Shown: piece after piece, positions 63,911 through 64,000 of the stretch | How the letters are laid out: the number at the start of each line of letters is the position of its first letter | Position numbering within the stretch: the first letter of the stretch is position 1 | Assembly (NCBI GenBank): GCA_965153355.1 | Contig: OZ231126.1 | Span: forward strand, 69,192,001 to 69,256,000 | DNA: 64,000 nt | DNA from: Flaccisagitta enflata | Taxonomy: Eukaryota; Chaetognatha; Sagittoidea; Aphragmophora | Reading direction: 5' to 3' | Program-made: the position numbers and the translations under genes | The notes under the pieces: generated by a model | What the model was told of the DNA's origin: nothing | The model's database searches: none | What the model saw: the letters and a program-made list of their open reading frames with translations, nothing else

Positions 63911-64000
63911 TATTTTGTCGGCGTTCTTATTGCGTTTTTGTCCCAAATAGGGGAACGACGTCTCAAAACTTCTAGTATGCTACAGTTTCAGAACGACCAA
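63911..64000. other. Unassigned right edge
   Basis: Nothing recognised. Confidence 0.4.

Overview
This is a window of nuclear DNA from an animal, most likely a marine or aquatic invertebrate. The reasons are one exon-like von Willebrand factor A (vWA) module with eukaryotic splice signals, several clades of non-LTR retrotransposon, many TA- and 8-bp-flanked miniature DNA transposons, tRNA-derived repeats and very heavy microsatellite content. I cannot name the species from sequence alone. There is no operon structure, no rRNA, no CRISPR array and no complete host gene; nearly everything recognisable is mobile or tandem DNA.

Repeat families, named here for reference. FAMILY A: ~150-430 bp elements that begin TTTAGTCGCGTGC, carry a GTCC/GTCG tetranucleotide core and end GCCGTGTATCCGGCCTTGTT; the AGTCGCGTGC start is repeated inverted ~30 bp from the other end, followed by a GCCG/CGGC stem-loop. 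This architecture resembles Helentron-derived non-autonomous elements (HINE/DINE-1/pearl type). About 20 copies or fragments are present. FAMILY B: fold-back elements with long inverted arms (GGGCAGCGGCCCC, CCTGTAGAACACAGGGG) around 15-50 bp tandem repeats. FAMILY C: two ~0.9-1.1 kb related segments (32.6 and 45.0 kb). FAMILY D: two inverted copies (52.3 and 55.2 kb).

Layout. 0-5.6 kb: families A and B, a tRNA-derived SINE array, and the vWA exon (minus strand). 6.5-8.3 kb: an R2-like retrotransposon fragment sandwiched in (GA)n. 10.1-18.3 kb: a nested structure. A host repeat carries a hAT-like element (12-bp terminal inverted repeats, 8-bp target duplication). Its CT microsatellite carries a second non-LTR element. 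That element is split by a 5.1 kb CR1/jockey-group LINE with one intact 1053-codon ORF, the only clearly complete coding sequence here. 20.7-22.5 kb: a second R2-like fragment, also sandwiched in (CT)n, carrying a 597-bp mariner-type MITE and a family A element. 23-42 kb: family A copies, MITEs, minisatellites and microsatellites. 42.8-44.5 kb: a hAT MITE and a 1.36 kb near-palindrome. 45-52 kb: family C with a perfect 359-bp tandem duplication and long GA, GTT and AAC arrays. 52-64 kb: head-to-tail family A pair, mariner MITE, inverted tRNA-like dyad, nested family B elements and a 59-bp tandem array.

The most interesting observation is that all three fragments of two non-LTR retrotransposon types have both ends in CT dinucleotide repeats with CT on the coding strand, while the LINE does not. 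This suggests retroelements that target (CT)n microsatellites, at least one of which carries an R2-type restriction-like endonuclease domain.
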